Source: Cordilura impudica (Eukaryota > Arthropoda > Insecta > Diptera > Scathophagidae). Taken from it: 64,000 bases of DNA. The notes beneath the pieces were generated by a model, which was given only the letters and a program-made list of their open reading frames with translations, had not been told where the DNA came from and ran no database searches. Below, piece after piece: positions 46,673 to 58,110 of this stretch. Position 1 is the stretch's first letter, and the number at the start of each line of letters is the position of its first letter. Where the stretch lies: positions 137,368,094-137,432,093 of the forward strand of contig OY821519.1 of NCBI GenBank assembly GCA_963682025.1, given 5' to 3'. The translations under genes were made by a program, and so were the position numbers.

Positions 46673-47175
46673 AATAATTCGCGCAATAGCGGGCAGCTGA
46701 ACTTTAAATATATTAAAATACATACTTGTAGCTACAAAATACAAAAAAACAGGAAAAGTGTTATTTCTACTTTCTTTTAAATTCTCTACGAAAGTTCACG
46801 GTTGTTGAAAAGTCTTGACAATGCCTCACTACTATCTTTTTTCTAACGGTATCTGACATATGATCAATATTTGTGAACAAAAACAGTGTTGTAATTATAA
46901 CTAGAAGCATCACTTACAACCCTGTTACAAATCTTGGTAGCCATTACATTCAAATACTAAAATTCTTAGTACTATAAATGAACATGAAATTTGGGATTTT
47001 CCCATAAATTTCGTATGCTGAACACAAACCTTGACTTTGAACAACTATAACTTTAAAATTTGTACACATTTTAAGAATATATTTTAGGTATCATCTAACC
47101 AGAGTGTTAAAAAAAATATAAAAAAAACGTTCAAATTCCAACATTGACTTTAACCATTTTTGGCCAGCCTCGTGA
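46673..47175. other. Right subterminal part of the Transib element
   Basis: No gene. AT-rich sequence between the HINE and the terminal CACTGTG (minus). Weak similarity of TTTGACTTTAACCATTTTTGG to other subterminal DNA could not be confirmed. Confidence 0.4.
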
Positions 47176-47182
47176 CACAGTG

Positions 47183-47530
47183 GTCATGATATAAGTCAGG
47201 GTATAATGAATTTGTGCTGATGTTTGTAACTACCAAAATTATTTATTATACCGATCGACTCAGACTCACTTTCTGAGTCGATTCACATATAGGTTTCTAT
47301 CAGACGTATACTATTGATATTGGTGAATGTTTAGACCGGTGAATGTTTAGCCCCCATTAGTGTCCAATAATAAACCCTATAAGACAACTCTTAGTGACAG
47401 GCCTCTTATAAAGCTAGTTTCCGATTTTCACTTAAACCTATTAAAAACAAAAATATTTTACAGAGATCTCTCAAATTTGGTTTGTATATGTTTTTACAAA
47501 TAATAAGTGAAATAATCAAATATAGTTGAT
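47183..47530 (+). repeat. HINE right part, continuing from 43298
   Basis: GTCAGGGTATAATGAATTTG then TGCTGATGTTTGTAACTACC is HINE sequence just after the 5' palindrome. It runs to about 47530 with the GTC tract deleted and no hairpin end. Confidence 0.6.
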
Positions 47531-47639
47531 ATATCTGAAACTATTTTATCGATTGCAACGATTTCATGCAGCAGTCTGTTCATTAGGCCAGTGAATCATA
47601 TTGGCTAAACATGAGGAACCCAGTTTAGCGATTGGGAAC

Positions 47640-47745
47640 GTGATCGTGATTTGCACAGACGGACAGACGGACAGACGGACTTCGCTATATCAACTCTGCT
47701 AGTTGTTAGCATCATATATATATATATATACATTTATTTGGGTGC
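47640..47745. repeat. mini-me-like repeat, second copy
   Basis: ACAGACGGACAGACGGACAG then ACGGACTTCGCTATATCAACT, a short core with GTTAGCATCA, and (TA)n at 47715-47730. Same layout as 815-942. Confidence 0.55.
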
Positions 47746-48674
47746 AGATTTTTTTTTCAACTATTGCAAACGAAATTACAAACTTATGTATCATTTGCTC
47801 ACTGATGTGGAGTGTATAAAAATACAGAAATAGAGCTGGAACAATTGACCATGATGTGCATAAAGCATTATAAATTTTTAGTCGGAAAAAAATTATAAGA
47901 ATTTAATAAATATAATAAATATATAATAATGTAATAAATATTCTATAGATTCAGAGCTCAAAAGACGATGGAACATCGAAACCAAAAATCCCAAAGTTTC
48001 ATTGCAATAAAAAAAATATATAAAATAAATAAGGTCGTTGATTGTAGACTGAAAAAGAAGCTCAATTTTGCAAATGACATCAATGTAGGAGGTGGCAAAA
48101 AGTCCATGAAAAGTTTTGGTGTTAGATCATAGAAAAATTTGAAATGAGTTCCAAAAGTAAATTTAAAATAATATTGAAGCAAAGTGTTTTTAAAATCTCT
48201 AAGGTGAAACGCAATAGAAATTAAATTAAATGGAGTAGCAATACATAATAGCCAAGAATCGACTGGTTATCCCGAAGAATATTCTGAAGAGGTAAAGTTC
48301 AACATTTCCATGTTTTAATTGTAATAACTTTAAAAAAATTTTTTGTAAATGGAATATTCTGAGAAATAAAATCAATTTTTCTGTTAACAGTACCTTTGCT
48401 GCTTTTGTTCTGCACAATAATGTACATATATAACGCATACATTTATCGAGAAAATGGAGATAGTTTAGACCTTCTAAAAAAGCTTTAGGGTGTCCCAAAT
48501 CGTAGGGGGTCGAAAAAATCTCCATGGGTTCATCGCGATTCTGGTACTATGGGTCATAACAAGAATATTTGCGCAAGGAACCATACGTCTAAAATCATTT
48601 TCGAGTCTGCCAAAATTTCTATGGGTACATGATATTTTCCACAATACTCATTAAAATTTTTTTTGGTTCGGGAA
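47746..48674. other. Unassigned AT-rich stretch
   Basis: No gene recognised in about 930 bp. Confidence 0.45.
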
Positions 48675-49600
48675 ATCCATTTTTCATTTTTTATTTTCAC
48701 CCTTTTAGGGAAAATTGACGAAATTATTGCACAAATCGACGAATCTTTCACTTCTCCATATTTAAAATAGCCCAAAATATTCAGCGCTGAAAATGATATG
48801 GGGTACCCATACACGACCTACATCGTTTTCATTCAATTTAAGTAATAAAATCGTTTTTTAAACTATTTCTTTTAACTCATACTCTCTGTCTGTCTGTCTG
48901 TCTGTCGTGGGTCAACCCCATCCCCATTGTCCAATTGATCTGAAACTTGTTGTGACTATAGATTAGTTTTGGGGTAGTCATGCATAGTCACGCACAGTCA
49001 CGGAGTGATCCAAATGTCATTTCCCCTCGTCCGATCGATCTGAAACTTGGTCGATAGATTAACTTTGACATAGTCACGCACAGTCACGCACAGTCACGCA
49101 TATTCATGCACAGTCTCGTAGAGATTAAAACCTCACTTCCCCTTATCCGATCGATCTGAAACTTTGCCCATACAGTTGCTGTGAAAAAAGATTAACTTTG
49201 ATGTATTCACGCACAGTCACGCACTTACCCCATCCAATCAATCTGATACTTGGTTCATAGACTTGTTGTGACCAAAGATTAATTTTAAAGTTGTCACGCA
49301 AAGTCATGCACAGTCACGGAGGGATTCAAAACTCATATGCGTAAGGAAAGAAAGAGTTTTAATAAAAAAATTTGTTTTTATGTGTTAGATTATTATATTT
49401 GTTCATTCAGAGAATAAATAAAAAAAACAATGTTTGACTTAAATTGAATAAAATCGATATAGGTCGCATATGGGTACCCCACATAATTTTCTGCGCTGAA
49501 TATTTTGGGCTATTTTAAATAAAGGAAACTCAAAGATCGTCGATGTGTGCAATAATTTTTTAAATTTTCCCCAAAAAGGTGAAAAAGAATCCACAAAAAT
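48675..49600. mobile_element. Foldback element carrying tandem array 2
   Basis: The left arm 48675-48841 and right arm 49438-49600 are imperfect inverted repeats of about 165 bp. They share AAAATAGCCCAAAATATTCA and GGGGTACCCATA, and both end at CATTCAATTTAAGT-type junctions toward the inside. Between them sits the tandem array element also found at 5.6-6.4 kb. The palindrome is likely a host foldback element in which the array element inserted near the middle. Confidence 0.6.
48870..49345. repeat. Tandem array 2, same family as 5640-6390
   Basis: Begins AACTCATACTCTCTGTCTG, has four or five shortened units with GATCTGAAACTTG and AGTCACGCACAGTCACGCA runs, and ends GGAAAGAAAGAGTTTTAATA. Unit lengths are less regular than in array 1, with internal deletions. 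Confidence 0.7.
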
Positions 49601-49650
49601 GTACGAATACGCCCCCTGGAGTAAATACAATTGACCCACCCTAATATATA

Positions 49651-50217
49651 TGGGGGATTTCATGTCAAGTGCACCAACTTTTGAAACCGATGTCTTCCGA
49701 TCGGGACGAAATTTGCACGAAGGTTAGTCCTATTGGAAAGTAGTTTAGACACAATTTTTCAACAAGATCGGTCCAGATCTCTCAAAATTTGACATTTTGG
49801 CCAAACAGGTGTTTTTTCTCATCCATATAACTTATTACCTATTGTTCTTAGAAAATTTTCTCCTAAAGAGTTTAGATAGCTATTTATTCAATATTTCGGA
49901 AAAAATACTTAAAAAAAGAAAAAAAATTTGTAGACTTTTTTTTTGCTAAATTAAAACATTTTTTGCCTTTTTTCAAAAAGGGCATTTTTTTTTTTTTTTT
50001 TCATAAGCAAGCTTAGGATTTTTCCTTTAAGAGCTTTTTGGTCGCTTAGTGGGATGGGAGTGGGATATCTATCAAAATAAATGTTTTGTAACTCAAGACA
50101 ACGGTTTTTCAATTTTTCACAAATGCACTATTTTGAATTTTTTCCTAACCTTACAAATAAAACTTATACTGAGAAACTAGACAAATTAACCTTTCCGAAG
50201 GTATATAACATACCTAA
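49651..50217. repeat. Left inverted repeat of orphan transposon 2
   Basis: It pairs with 51833-52428. It has long T and A runs (for example 49990-50002) whose lengths differ between the arms, which accounts for most of the size difference. Confidence 0.8.
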
Positions 50218-50506
50218 CTAAAATTTTATACCCTCGATACTGTAATACCCAGAATATGTTAACCTCAGGAAAAAAATCGCTTTTTTTCTATAGAAATGTT
50301 GAAAAATTATTATTTTTTAATTATTTTTAATAATAATTAAATTAATGTATAATAATAATAATAATATTAAAAATAAAAAGATAAATAATTTATTAAAATT
50401 TAATCTTAATTGCATTAGATCCATTTATATCATAACTATTTTTATACTTAATTTATTGTAGCTGATGAAGTATTTAAGTCTTGTAAATTTTTAAATACCC
50501 AGTCTT

Positions 50507-51815
50507 TCATCCAGCTTTTATGTCGCCTTTATTTACTGCGTTTTTTGTCAATCCTTTCTTGGCGTTACTAGATTCAGCTGTTAATTTCGCTGCTGGTTTA
50601 TTTGTTGTCTTTGGAAAGAAATCGCATTGAATAGAGGCAGAAAACTTTTTCAACTTGAGTCTTCCATCGACAAGCGGTATAAAAGCATGGTATTCAGCGG
50701 TGCCATCGATTGTTACCACAGCATCGAATCTGCTCTTCAGTGTTTTCAATGTTTCCTGATGATCCTCCTTGCTAATAAAAACTATTTTAGTTTCTTTACA
50801 ATAATTCTTTGCCCAATGGAATAAAGCGGTCGCATCTGAGATGCGATCTTGATGAGAGCACTGTAGACTATACTTTGCTGCATTTCTTTTTAAGGTTTGC
50901 TCCAATACCATCACATGCTCCTTTACCATGAGCAGTAGGATGAAAATGCCACTCAGCTGGCATTCCAAAATCTTTTTCATGGGCCATAAGATTTGCCAAG
51001 CTACTTTTGTTTTTAGAATGTTGACGAGCTCCGTCCGAATCGTAGTATACCTTCCTTACTGTAAATTTAGATTTTAGAAATTTTAGTATTCTCTTCTGGT
51101 ACTCATAAACTGCAACGGTATCATGTTTTAGATCGTCGGATATGATTGCCATACTTTTGTGTTCCAGTTTTTCATCTTTCATGTAGTAAATAACTACTTT
51201 GAGTAGAGTTGCTTGGTTGTTATTGCAGTGGAATGCTTGTATGGCATCCTGAAAAACATATTTATAGTTTTCATATTTATAGAATTCACCAGACTTCAAA
51301 TGTATCTTCAAATCCTTGAAGAATGACCATTGCTCTTTGACTAAGTTTAGCAATCCTGTACACATTTCTTCCACAAAATCATCCACATTTAAAATGATTG
51401 TTTTCAATGTGCATCTGTCAGTCTGAATCCAAGAATCAAATTTGACCTCCTCTAGATATTCTCGATCTAAAGAGTTGATTAAATTTTCTTTGATGAATGT
51501 GGTTTTCGGGCAATTAGTACATTCACCTAAGTGGCAAGAAGTTGTTTCATTAGGACACATAGTCAATTTAAGGCAATCGCGGTAATCGTGTAAATCTTCT
51601 GCCGAATCATCTATTAAATACTTTAAGTACATTTCGTTCAACATCAGTTTAAGATTTTCATGGTAAATGCAAACGCATACTGTATGACTTCCGCTGCTTT
51701 CTGCCAAAACGCAATGTTTTGGCCTCATTTGGGTTAATTTCGTCAAGCCAATTCTAACATCCTCGTGTTCAGAATGATATGTTGCAAATAACTCTTTCAG
51801 GTTACAGATAACCAT
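50507..51815 (-). pseudogene. Orphan transposase 2, one frameshift
   Basis: Frame 1 (51815-50868, 315 codons) opens with an ATG just inside the right repeat. It shows HTVCVCIYHENLKLML, CHLGECTNCP, then YKYVFQDAIQAFHCNNNQAT (candidate first Asp), AIISDDLKHDTVAVYEYQK (second), YDSDGARQHSKNKSSLANL, and AEWHFHPTAHGKGACDGIGA. Frame 2 (from about 50890 to 50507) continues with KRNAAKYSLQCSHQDRISDA and a basic Lys-rich tail. The two overlap around GANLK at a run of five A (T-run 50887-50891), so a single inserted base would restore one frame of about 440 codons. The Asp-bearing strands, the paired Cys and the AHGK..CDG block suggest an RNase-H-fold transposase. I know similar unnamed arthropod proteins but no named family. 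Confidence 0.7.
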
Positions 51816-51832
51816 TCTCTTCTGTTATGTTA

Positions 51833-52428
51833 TGAAGGTATGTTACATACCTTCAGAAAGGTTAATTTGTCTAGTTTCTCAGTATAAGTTTTATTTGTAA
51901 GGTTTTACACACAAATGGGAAAAAATTCAAAATAGTGCATTTGTGAAAAATTGAAAAACCGTTGTCTTGAGTTACAAAACATTTATTTTGATAGATATCC
52001 CACTCCCATTCCACTAAGCGACAAAAAGCTCTTAAAGGAAAAATCCTAAGCTTTCTTATGAAAAAAAAAATATGCCCTTTTTGAAAAAAAAAGGCAAAAA
52101 ATGCTTTAATTTAGCAAAAAAAAAAGTCTAAAAAATTTTTTTTTTTTTTTAAGTATTTTTTTTCCGAAATATTGAATAAATAGCTATCTAAACTCTTTAG
52201 GAGAAAATTATCTAAGAACAATAGGTAATAAGTTACATGGTTGAGAAGAAACACCTGTTTGGCCAAAATGTCAAATTTTGATCCCCTCTAACTCAGAGAG
52301 ATCTGGACCGGTCTTATTGAAAAATTGTGTCTAAACTACTATCCGATAGGACTAACCTTGCTGCAAATTTCATCCCGATCGGAAGACATCGGTTTCAAAA
52401 GTTGGTGCACTTGACATGAAATCCCCCA
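51833..52428. repeat. Right inverted repeat of orphan transposon 2
   Basis: Reverse complement of 49651-50217, starting inside with AAGGTATGTTACATACCTTC, a small palindrome at the inner edge, and ending ...GACATGAAATCCCCCA. Confidence 0.8.
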
Positions 52429-53049
52429 TATACATATTTATATATATGAAATCATAAGGCTGTAGTCTGAAATCTGTCACAAGTATTGTCTGCTATTCAG
52501 ATCTTTCCTGCGGCAGAACTTTGATTTCGGATCAAGTTATACTTCAGTTTGTAAAGCTCTTCTCTACTGCCTTGATGTTTTCAATCAATTGTCGCGCTGG
52601 ATAAATGGCGACAGGGTCTTTTAAACGTATTGGCAATACAGCCAGCGATGCTAGCTTAGCGCTTTACGCGCTATCGCGTTTTTTTTTTTAATACAAAAGT
52701 TCATATCAAGCCCAACTTTGAAGATTTTAATAATTTTATAAAAAAAATTTTAAAAGGTAAACCTGAAATCGAGAGTACGAGAATTGTCTTAACAATAACA
52801 ACTAATTGAAAAACTCGAGACAAAACTGATTCAAATACTGCTCCAAAAAGTCAGTTAATGAATATAAAAATTTTGAATTATCGAGTGTCGTTATGGATTT
52901 ATTGCCTTTTCCAAATTCATACACTAGATTAATGTTGTGCCAATTATAAATTTCAATCAAATATTTCTTGTAAAACTAATTCCAAATTTTATATATAAAC
53001 AGTACTTGGGACTGAATATAAGGAAGAAAAGTTTTGTTTTTAGTTGTTT
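52429..53049. other. Unassigned stretch
   Basis: No gene recognised. About 52640-52680 holds AGCGCTTTACGCGCTATCGC, a small GC-rich palindrome-like patch. Confidence 0.45.
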
Positions 53050-53440
53050 TACATATTTTTTATTGATATCTATATTATTAATAGGCTTGGGGATTTTTTT
53101 ACCGATGTAAGTTTCAAAGTTTTACCCACCATTTTGACAAAAAATTTGTCATTTGAAAAGTATTTCTTTTTAGCTGTTACCCAGATTTACAGATTTTCAT
53201 CGTCTGGTATATTTTTTTGGAGTTATGGCCGTTTAAAGTTGCTACTAACCCATACATAAAATTATACAATGCTATGTGTGTGTTTATTAAATTTCTAATG
53301 TGTTTGTGTTAATGTGTTGAGTTTGTTTTCTTCATTTAAAATGCGTTGAATTGTGAAGCATACCTTTAGGGTCTTTATTAAATGAAAACACAAAGTTTCC
53401 TAGAATTTGCGCTAGAATTTCGAGTGCTGGAATCTGCTAG
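53050..53440. repeat. Dispersed repeat, copy 2 of 2
   Basis: Matches 7840-8225 in order, including CTATATTATTAATAGGCTTG, GTTGCTACTAACCCATACAT and GCTGGAATCTGCTAGT. Confidence 0.6.
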
Positions 53441-54835
53441 TATACCTCAAAAGTTATATCAAATTCCAGCGCATTTTATTGCTTTTCTTATCATTTTTTT
53501 TTTGACGTACTGTTTTGCACTTTTTGCTTACAAAAAGTTGGGATCGCCTAATCCAGCTCGTTTTTTTTTTTTTGCAAGTTCAAAACAAATTTTAGTTTCA
53601 TTTATCCTTTGCCAAAGATTATTATCCACAGAATATTATGTAAGGAGCGGTTGATAATTCTTGTCCATAATGGTGTGAAGACGTGATCGGTTTAGTTTAA
53701 TGACCGACTATTCATTTCTTATTTCGGGTAAAGGAGCCGGTGATTTCTTATTAAGGAGAGTAATATCTCGCCTAATTTAGCAATCCGTACGGTCTCCCGT
53801 CCTTGCAAGCTTAATTATCACGCATGTCTTCATTTCGTTGGGGAGATATCAAGTTGACCAGAATTCTTCTATTAGTAGTTTTATTATTTAAGCACTGAGA
53901 CTCCTGTCAGCTTTTAGGAGTTCTTTAACGTTTTTAGAGCATTAGAAATTTCCACATTGCAAGAAAAAACTACATATATATCTGTCTAGACTGATGCATG
54001 TTACTGCTACAATTATCGGACGAGGTATAGTAATCGTTATCCGATAGAAGTAGTTTTAGCTACTGTGGAATAATTTCTGGGGAAAATGTTATTGAGGATT
54101 AAAAATTACAGATAAAGACAATTTGCATGAGAGAAAAATATTTTTCTATTTTTTTAACGTTTTGGGCGCACAATATAAGAATAAAAACTGAAACGACATC
54201 ATGAAAGAACCAACAGAAATCCCCTCAGATATTTAAAAAATTTGTATAAAAAGTGTTCGTGCAAAATTGCATGCATTGAAAAGAAAATATTCTGAAATAT
54301 TCCAAAGTGCTAGTATTCCTATGTATCCCAATGTTTCCTTGTATTCCTCAGTTACAACTGTATATGTATATGTAAATATATGCTTCTAATATAAATTTAT
54401 TGTTAAAAAAAAACCATAGAAAATATGAAGGGATTTTTTTGTAATGGTATAAGTCACATTTTCAAAAAAAAATAAAATAAAAAAGAATAGAGTTAATGAC
54501 GAATTTTATTAGCATCTTTTCGTCCAAATCGTTAAAATTCGCTAAAATTTTAATGGGAGATGTTTTGCTAGTCGACGACAAAGTAACACTTTATTTTTGA
54601 AGCTAAAGAACTAACTAATTTTGGCAGATTCCACTGATACTAAATTTGTTATCCATACGTTTTATATTTATCTTTTTTTAAGTTTTTCTTTACATGATCC
54701 TAGGTTATACCAATTTCTACAATTCTTATGTATTATATTTAATTTACAGTGAATATAATATATTTTTAATTATTTAAAAAAATTTTCGGTCATAACAATT
54801 CCATTTACTGAAGACATATTATTTTCCACTAAGAG
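53441..54835. other. Unassigned AT-rich stretch
   Basis: About 1.4 kb with no recognisable gene or repeat. Confidence 0.45.
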
Positions 54836-54839
54836 AAAT

Positions 54840-55260
54840 GAGATGGAAATAACAATAATCGGGATAAAGAAAGGCGTCAACAAAAGTTTCTGAGGTTTTC
54901 GCAGAATGTGGCAATCGGGTTTTAGTTAATACTGTAAGAACTATGCTCCATGAGGCCCATTATAATTCCCTACGTGCTAAAACGAAACTCTTTATATCGA
55001 AGAAAAATAAGAAAAAACGTCCAGGGCACTAAATCATGTCGCTTTTATGAACGCGAGTAAGTTTAAGTTATTTTGGTCTGAAGGAAAGGCTAAATTATGA
55101 CAAAATCCAAGCACTGCACGAAAAAACCTAACATATTCAGTTAAACCCGGTGGAGAGTTCCAGATGATTTGGGACTCTACGAGTCCGAACGGAGTTACTG
55201 AATTAGATTTTTTTGATAGCATAATGGACCATAAAATGTATATTTTATTTATTTTATTTA
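54840..55260 (+). pseudogene. Tc1-like transposase fragment
   Basis: Plus-strand frames give NTVRTMLHEAHYNSLRAKTK then LFISKKNKKKR, the Tc1 stretch before the first catalytic Asp. After a decayed gap comes PGGEFQMIWDSTSPNGVTEL then DFFDSIMD, the G-G-S-V-M-V-W-G-x-x-x-x-x-G-V-x-x-L-x-F-I-D block. Central parts including the first Asp region are damaged. Confidence 0.6.
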
Positions 55261-55619
55261 ATTTATTAGTAGTATTTAAAATACTTTTCATTTCTCTGCA
55301 GATGTTTTACAAATAAATATAAATATCCTAAGGATCTATTGCATATTATTTCTTACATATCTAACACTATTTCTTTTAAAAACATTAAAATTTCTTATTG
55401 CAGAATGTATATAAAATTGCTGAACCAAACTCAAAATGTGGTTTTATCACTGTGTTATATATTTTTATAGCTGTTATTATTGAAACTTTGTTCCTTATTT
55501 TTCTCTACTAATACTGTTTCGCACGAAAATTTCCTACAAAAACCAGATTGGTATATTGAAAATAAGTTGTTTGTATCCATATAGTTTTACAATTGTGTTT
55601 TACATTTTTTCAATTGGCG

Positions 55620-56240
55620 TTACCGTGATTCTTTCCAGTTATCGGGGAAAATTCCAGTTTCTAGTGATTTGTTTATTAGATTTAGCATAATATTGCCTGT
55701 TACTTTCCAGTTATCTATTATAATTTTTGGTGATACATTATTGTAGTCAAGTTTGTTTTTTAGGTCTTTATATATACTTTTTAGGTCTTGTATTGTAATT
55801 GCACGGAATTTAAATTTATTGTTTATCGTAGGTATTTGGCTAATATATTGAACATATTCTATTTTATCTCTAATTGACTTAATACTATTGAAAAAATATT
55901 GGTTAAAATGATATGCTACTTGATAGTTCTCCTTATATTCTATTTGGTAAAATATCACAGATTGAATCACATTTTTGTTTTTTTTTTAAAAAAAGTACTA
56001 AGTCTTTAATTGCCTTCCACATCTGTTTTGGTCTTCGGTATTGCTTATTTTATTATTAACATATTTGTCATTTTCTTTATTAATTCTTGTTCTGTATATA
56101 TTTCTTATTTCCTTACAATCATTCCATGCTGCAATAGTATTTTCAGTTTTTGCCGTTTGATATTTACAAATTTTTTGTCTTTTAAGAATTTTTAGATCAT
56201 TATTAAACCATTTGCTAGTGTTATTAGTTGAGATACCCAA
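55620..56240 (-). pseudogene. LINE remnant: linker and start of reverse transcriptase
   Basis: The minus-strand frame 56240-55998 (KWFNNDLKILKRQKICKYQT) is a LINE linker. The frame 55970-55620 has VAYHFNQYFFNSIKS, then LDYNNVSPKIIIDNWKVTGN and LINKSLETGIFPDNWKES, the fingers region of the RT. The rest of the RT is missing. A long run of Ts separates the two frames at 55978-55988. Confidence 0.6.
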
Positions 56241-56396
56241 GAAAAATCTTTCACAAAATTTGGCCTCACAAATAATAACACCTTCACTTAAGAAAATGGG
56301 ATAAATGGAAAGTTACTTCAGGGCAGTAATAAGAGAGGCCCAACAAAATATTATTTTTTTTTTTCAACAAACGCAAAAATACGGACGAATACTTTT

Positions 56397-57070
56397 TATA
56401 CCCTATACGACTATGTGGTACAATGAGCTTGTGCTGATGTTTGCAACTACGAAAAATATTTGACCTCGACTATACTATACTGATTGACTCAGACTCACTT
56501 TCAGACTCACCGCCTGTGTGTCCATGTAAACCTTGTAATCAAACTACAGGTCGCAACCATAAATATATTTTGATTCAATTTGCTACATAGGTTTCTATCG
56601 GCTATTGAATTTGGTGAAAATCGGCGGATGTTCAGACCCCTATAAGATCGACTTAATTTGCTATAAGATCAAAATAATCATATAAATCTCGGTCAAATTG
56701 GGTTTGTGTATGGTTATTACATCCATTTATCAGTTCTCCAAAAATAAACCCTATAGTACAATTCTTAATCATAGCCCCCATATGAATCTGATTTCCTATT
56801 TTCACTTAAATCTACCAAAAAAACAACAATTTTTCACAGATTTTTCGCAAATTTGGTTAATAGATTTTTTCCTGCAAAAAATAATTCACCATACCAAAAA
56901 TATGATCCGGATTGGTGCATTTTTCAACCTAGTCCGCAAATAAATATAGCATCCGATATGAACTTTTTCATACCCGAAGGTTTATGCTTATTTTCTATAT
57001 CTAATTAGATAGGCCTATGGTAAAGGGTGTGGTATAGTCGATCTAGAACGAAGATAATTTTCTTATTTTT
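56397..57070 (+). repeat. HINE, diverged
   Basis: Starts TATACCCTATACGACTATG, keeps the CCTGTGTGTCCATGTAAACC stretch without the GTCC tract, and ends with a decayed hairpin (GTCGATCTAGAACGAAGAT) and TTTTCTTATTTTTTG. Confidence 0.65.
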
Positions 57071-57613
57071 TGTTTAATCCATCCACGTAATTGAAGGACG
57101 ATTGCTAAGAAAATTAAGAGCTAAGATTGCAAAAAATTCAATGCACTTTTAGACCATACCGTATACAAATATTTTCTATGTGTCTGGACAAATTATCTTC
57201 AGATCCGTGATATATCTAAATACATCAAATTTGGTGTGCGCTTTGTTTTTTTTTTTTTTTTTTTATTGTAACTCAAAACCTAATTTTATTTTACAAAATA
57301 CTAGCTGACCCGGCAAACTTCGCTTTGTCCAAAAGAGATTTTTTGATTGAAATAATTTCGAAATTTTTTTTTATCAAAAATTATCGACCGTTAACAGATG
57401 ACGCAGTAATATAATTTAAATACAACACTTTTCGAATTCAGTTGAATTCAATATCTTATAATTATACGGATAGCTGACCCAACGGTCTTCGTCCTATCCA
57501 ACATTTGGCGAAAATAAAATAAAATCAAGTATTAATTAAAAAAAGAATAGAACGATGATTGTAATCAATTTAATGCTGCACGATATACAACATTTTTTTT
57601 TCTGCTCCGGAGC

Positions 57614-58110
57614 TTAAATGAATAGTGAGAATAGTTTCCCAACTCGGGAACACGCAACATGTTGCTGGCCATATGAAAAGCATGCCATTTTCAGATTTAT
57701 GTCGCACGCTTCCTGGGACTGTCCTTGTGACTTGTTTATTGTCTTCGCAAATGCAAGTTTCACTGGGAACTGAACACCTTTGAACTGGAACATCAAATCA
57801 GTTGAAGTCAAGGGAATTTGCGGAATAAAGCATCTCCCTTTAACCGCCCTTTCAAATTCCTTGCCACTATCATATTACTCATTAATTTCATCACAATCAG
57901 TCGGGTTCTATTGCATAGTGTCGGGGCATAAGGCTGACATATCCAACTTCAATTCGAATTCGGAGATTCACCGTAAAGCAGCGTGCATAACGGCTCTGGT
58001 GGTGGAATCAATTTGGCAATTTCACCTTTCCGCTCCCGCAATACAATCCAAGCGGTTCTTTCTCAAATTTAACTGCATTGTAATGCTCACAAGCGACAGA
58101 CATCTGGCCG
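57614..58110 (-). pseudogene. Helitron Rep-helicase remnant
   Basis: Upstream, a minus-strand frame reads KEPLGLYCGSGKVKLPN then PPPEPLCTLLYGESPNS, a known N-terminal block of Helitron proteins. It runs within a few codons into PTLCNRTRLIVMKLM, the helicase end, so an internal deletion fused them. The helicase C-terminus reads LTSTDLMFQFKGVQFPVKLA, then AKTINKSQGQ (motif V-type) and YGQQHVACSRVG (motif VI). The replication initiator HUH motif and helicase motifs I-III are absent. Confidence 0.75.

Larger units (their letters stand above)
43299..47182 (-). mobile_element. Transib (RAG1-related) transposon inserted in a HINE
   Basis: The segment replaces nothing in the split HINE and starts CACAGTGTCGTG on the plus strand. 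On the minus strand, from 47182, it starts CACTGTGTCACG. The CAC-x-GTG heptamer is the end used by Transib elements and by the V(D)J recombination signals derived from them. GGCTAAAAATAG and GGCCAAAAATGG follow at different distances, giving imperfect inverted repeats. A 5-bp target duplication is expected for Transib; GTGG is seen beside both ends but overlaps the terminus, so it is unresolved. Inside are a broken Transib transposase (44014-45871), a roughly 145-bp tandem repeat (43330-43780) and a later HINE (45888-46672). Confidence 0.65.
49651..52428 (-). mobile_element. DNA transposon with 570-600 bp inverted repeats, orphan family 2
   Basis: The ends begin TGGGGGATTTCATGTCAAGT on both strands and are flanked by TATA on both sides (49647-49650 and 52429-52432), a possible 4-bp target duplication. 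Inverted repeats run from 49651 to about 50217 and from about 51833 to 52428 with modest divergence. Between them is one minus-strand gene in two overlapping frames. The long repeats, a TA-rich target and the protein do not match a superfamily I can name with confidence; Sola-like elements (4-bp duplication) are one candidate. Confidence 0.8.

Noticed and set aside
47176..47182. A clean 5-bp target duplication for the Transib insertion
   Set aside because: TGTGG on the left and GTCAT on the right differ; GTGG occurs at both edges but overlaps the right heptamer, so I left it open.
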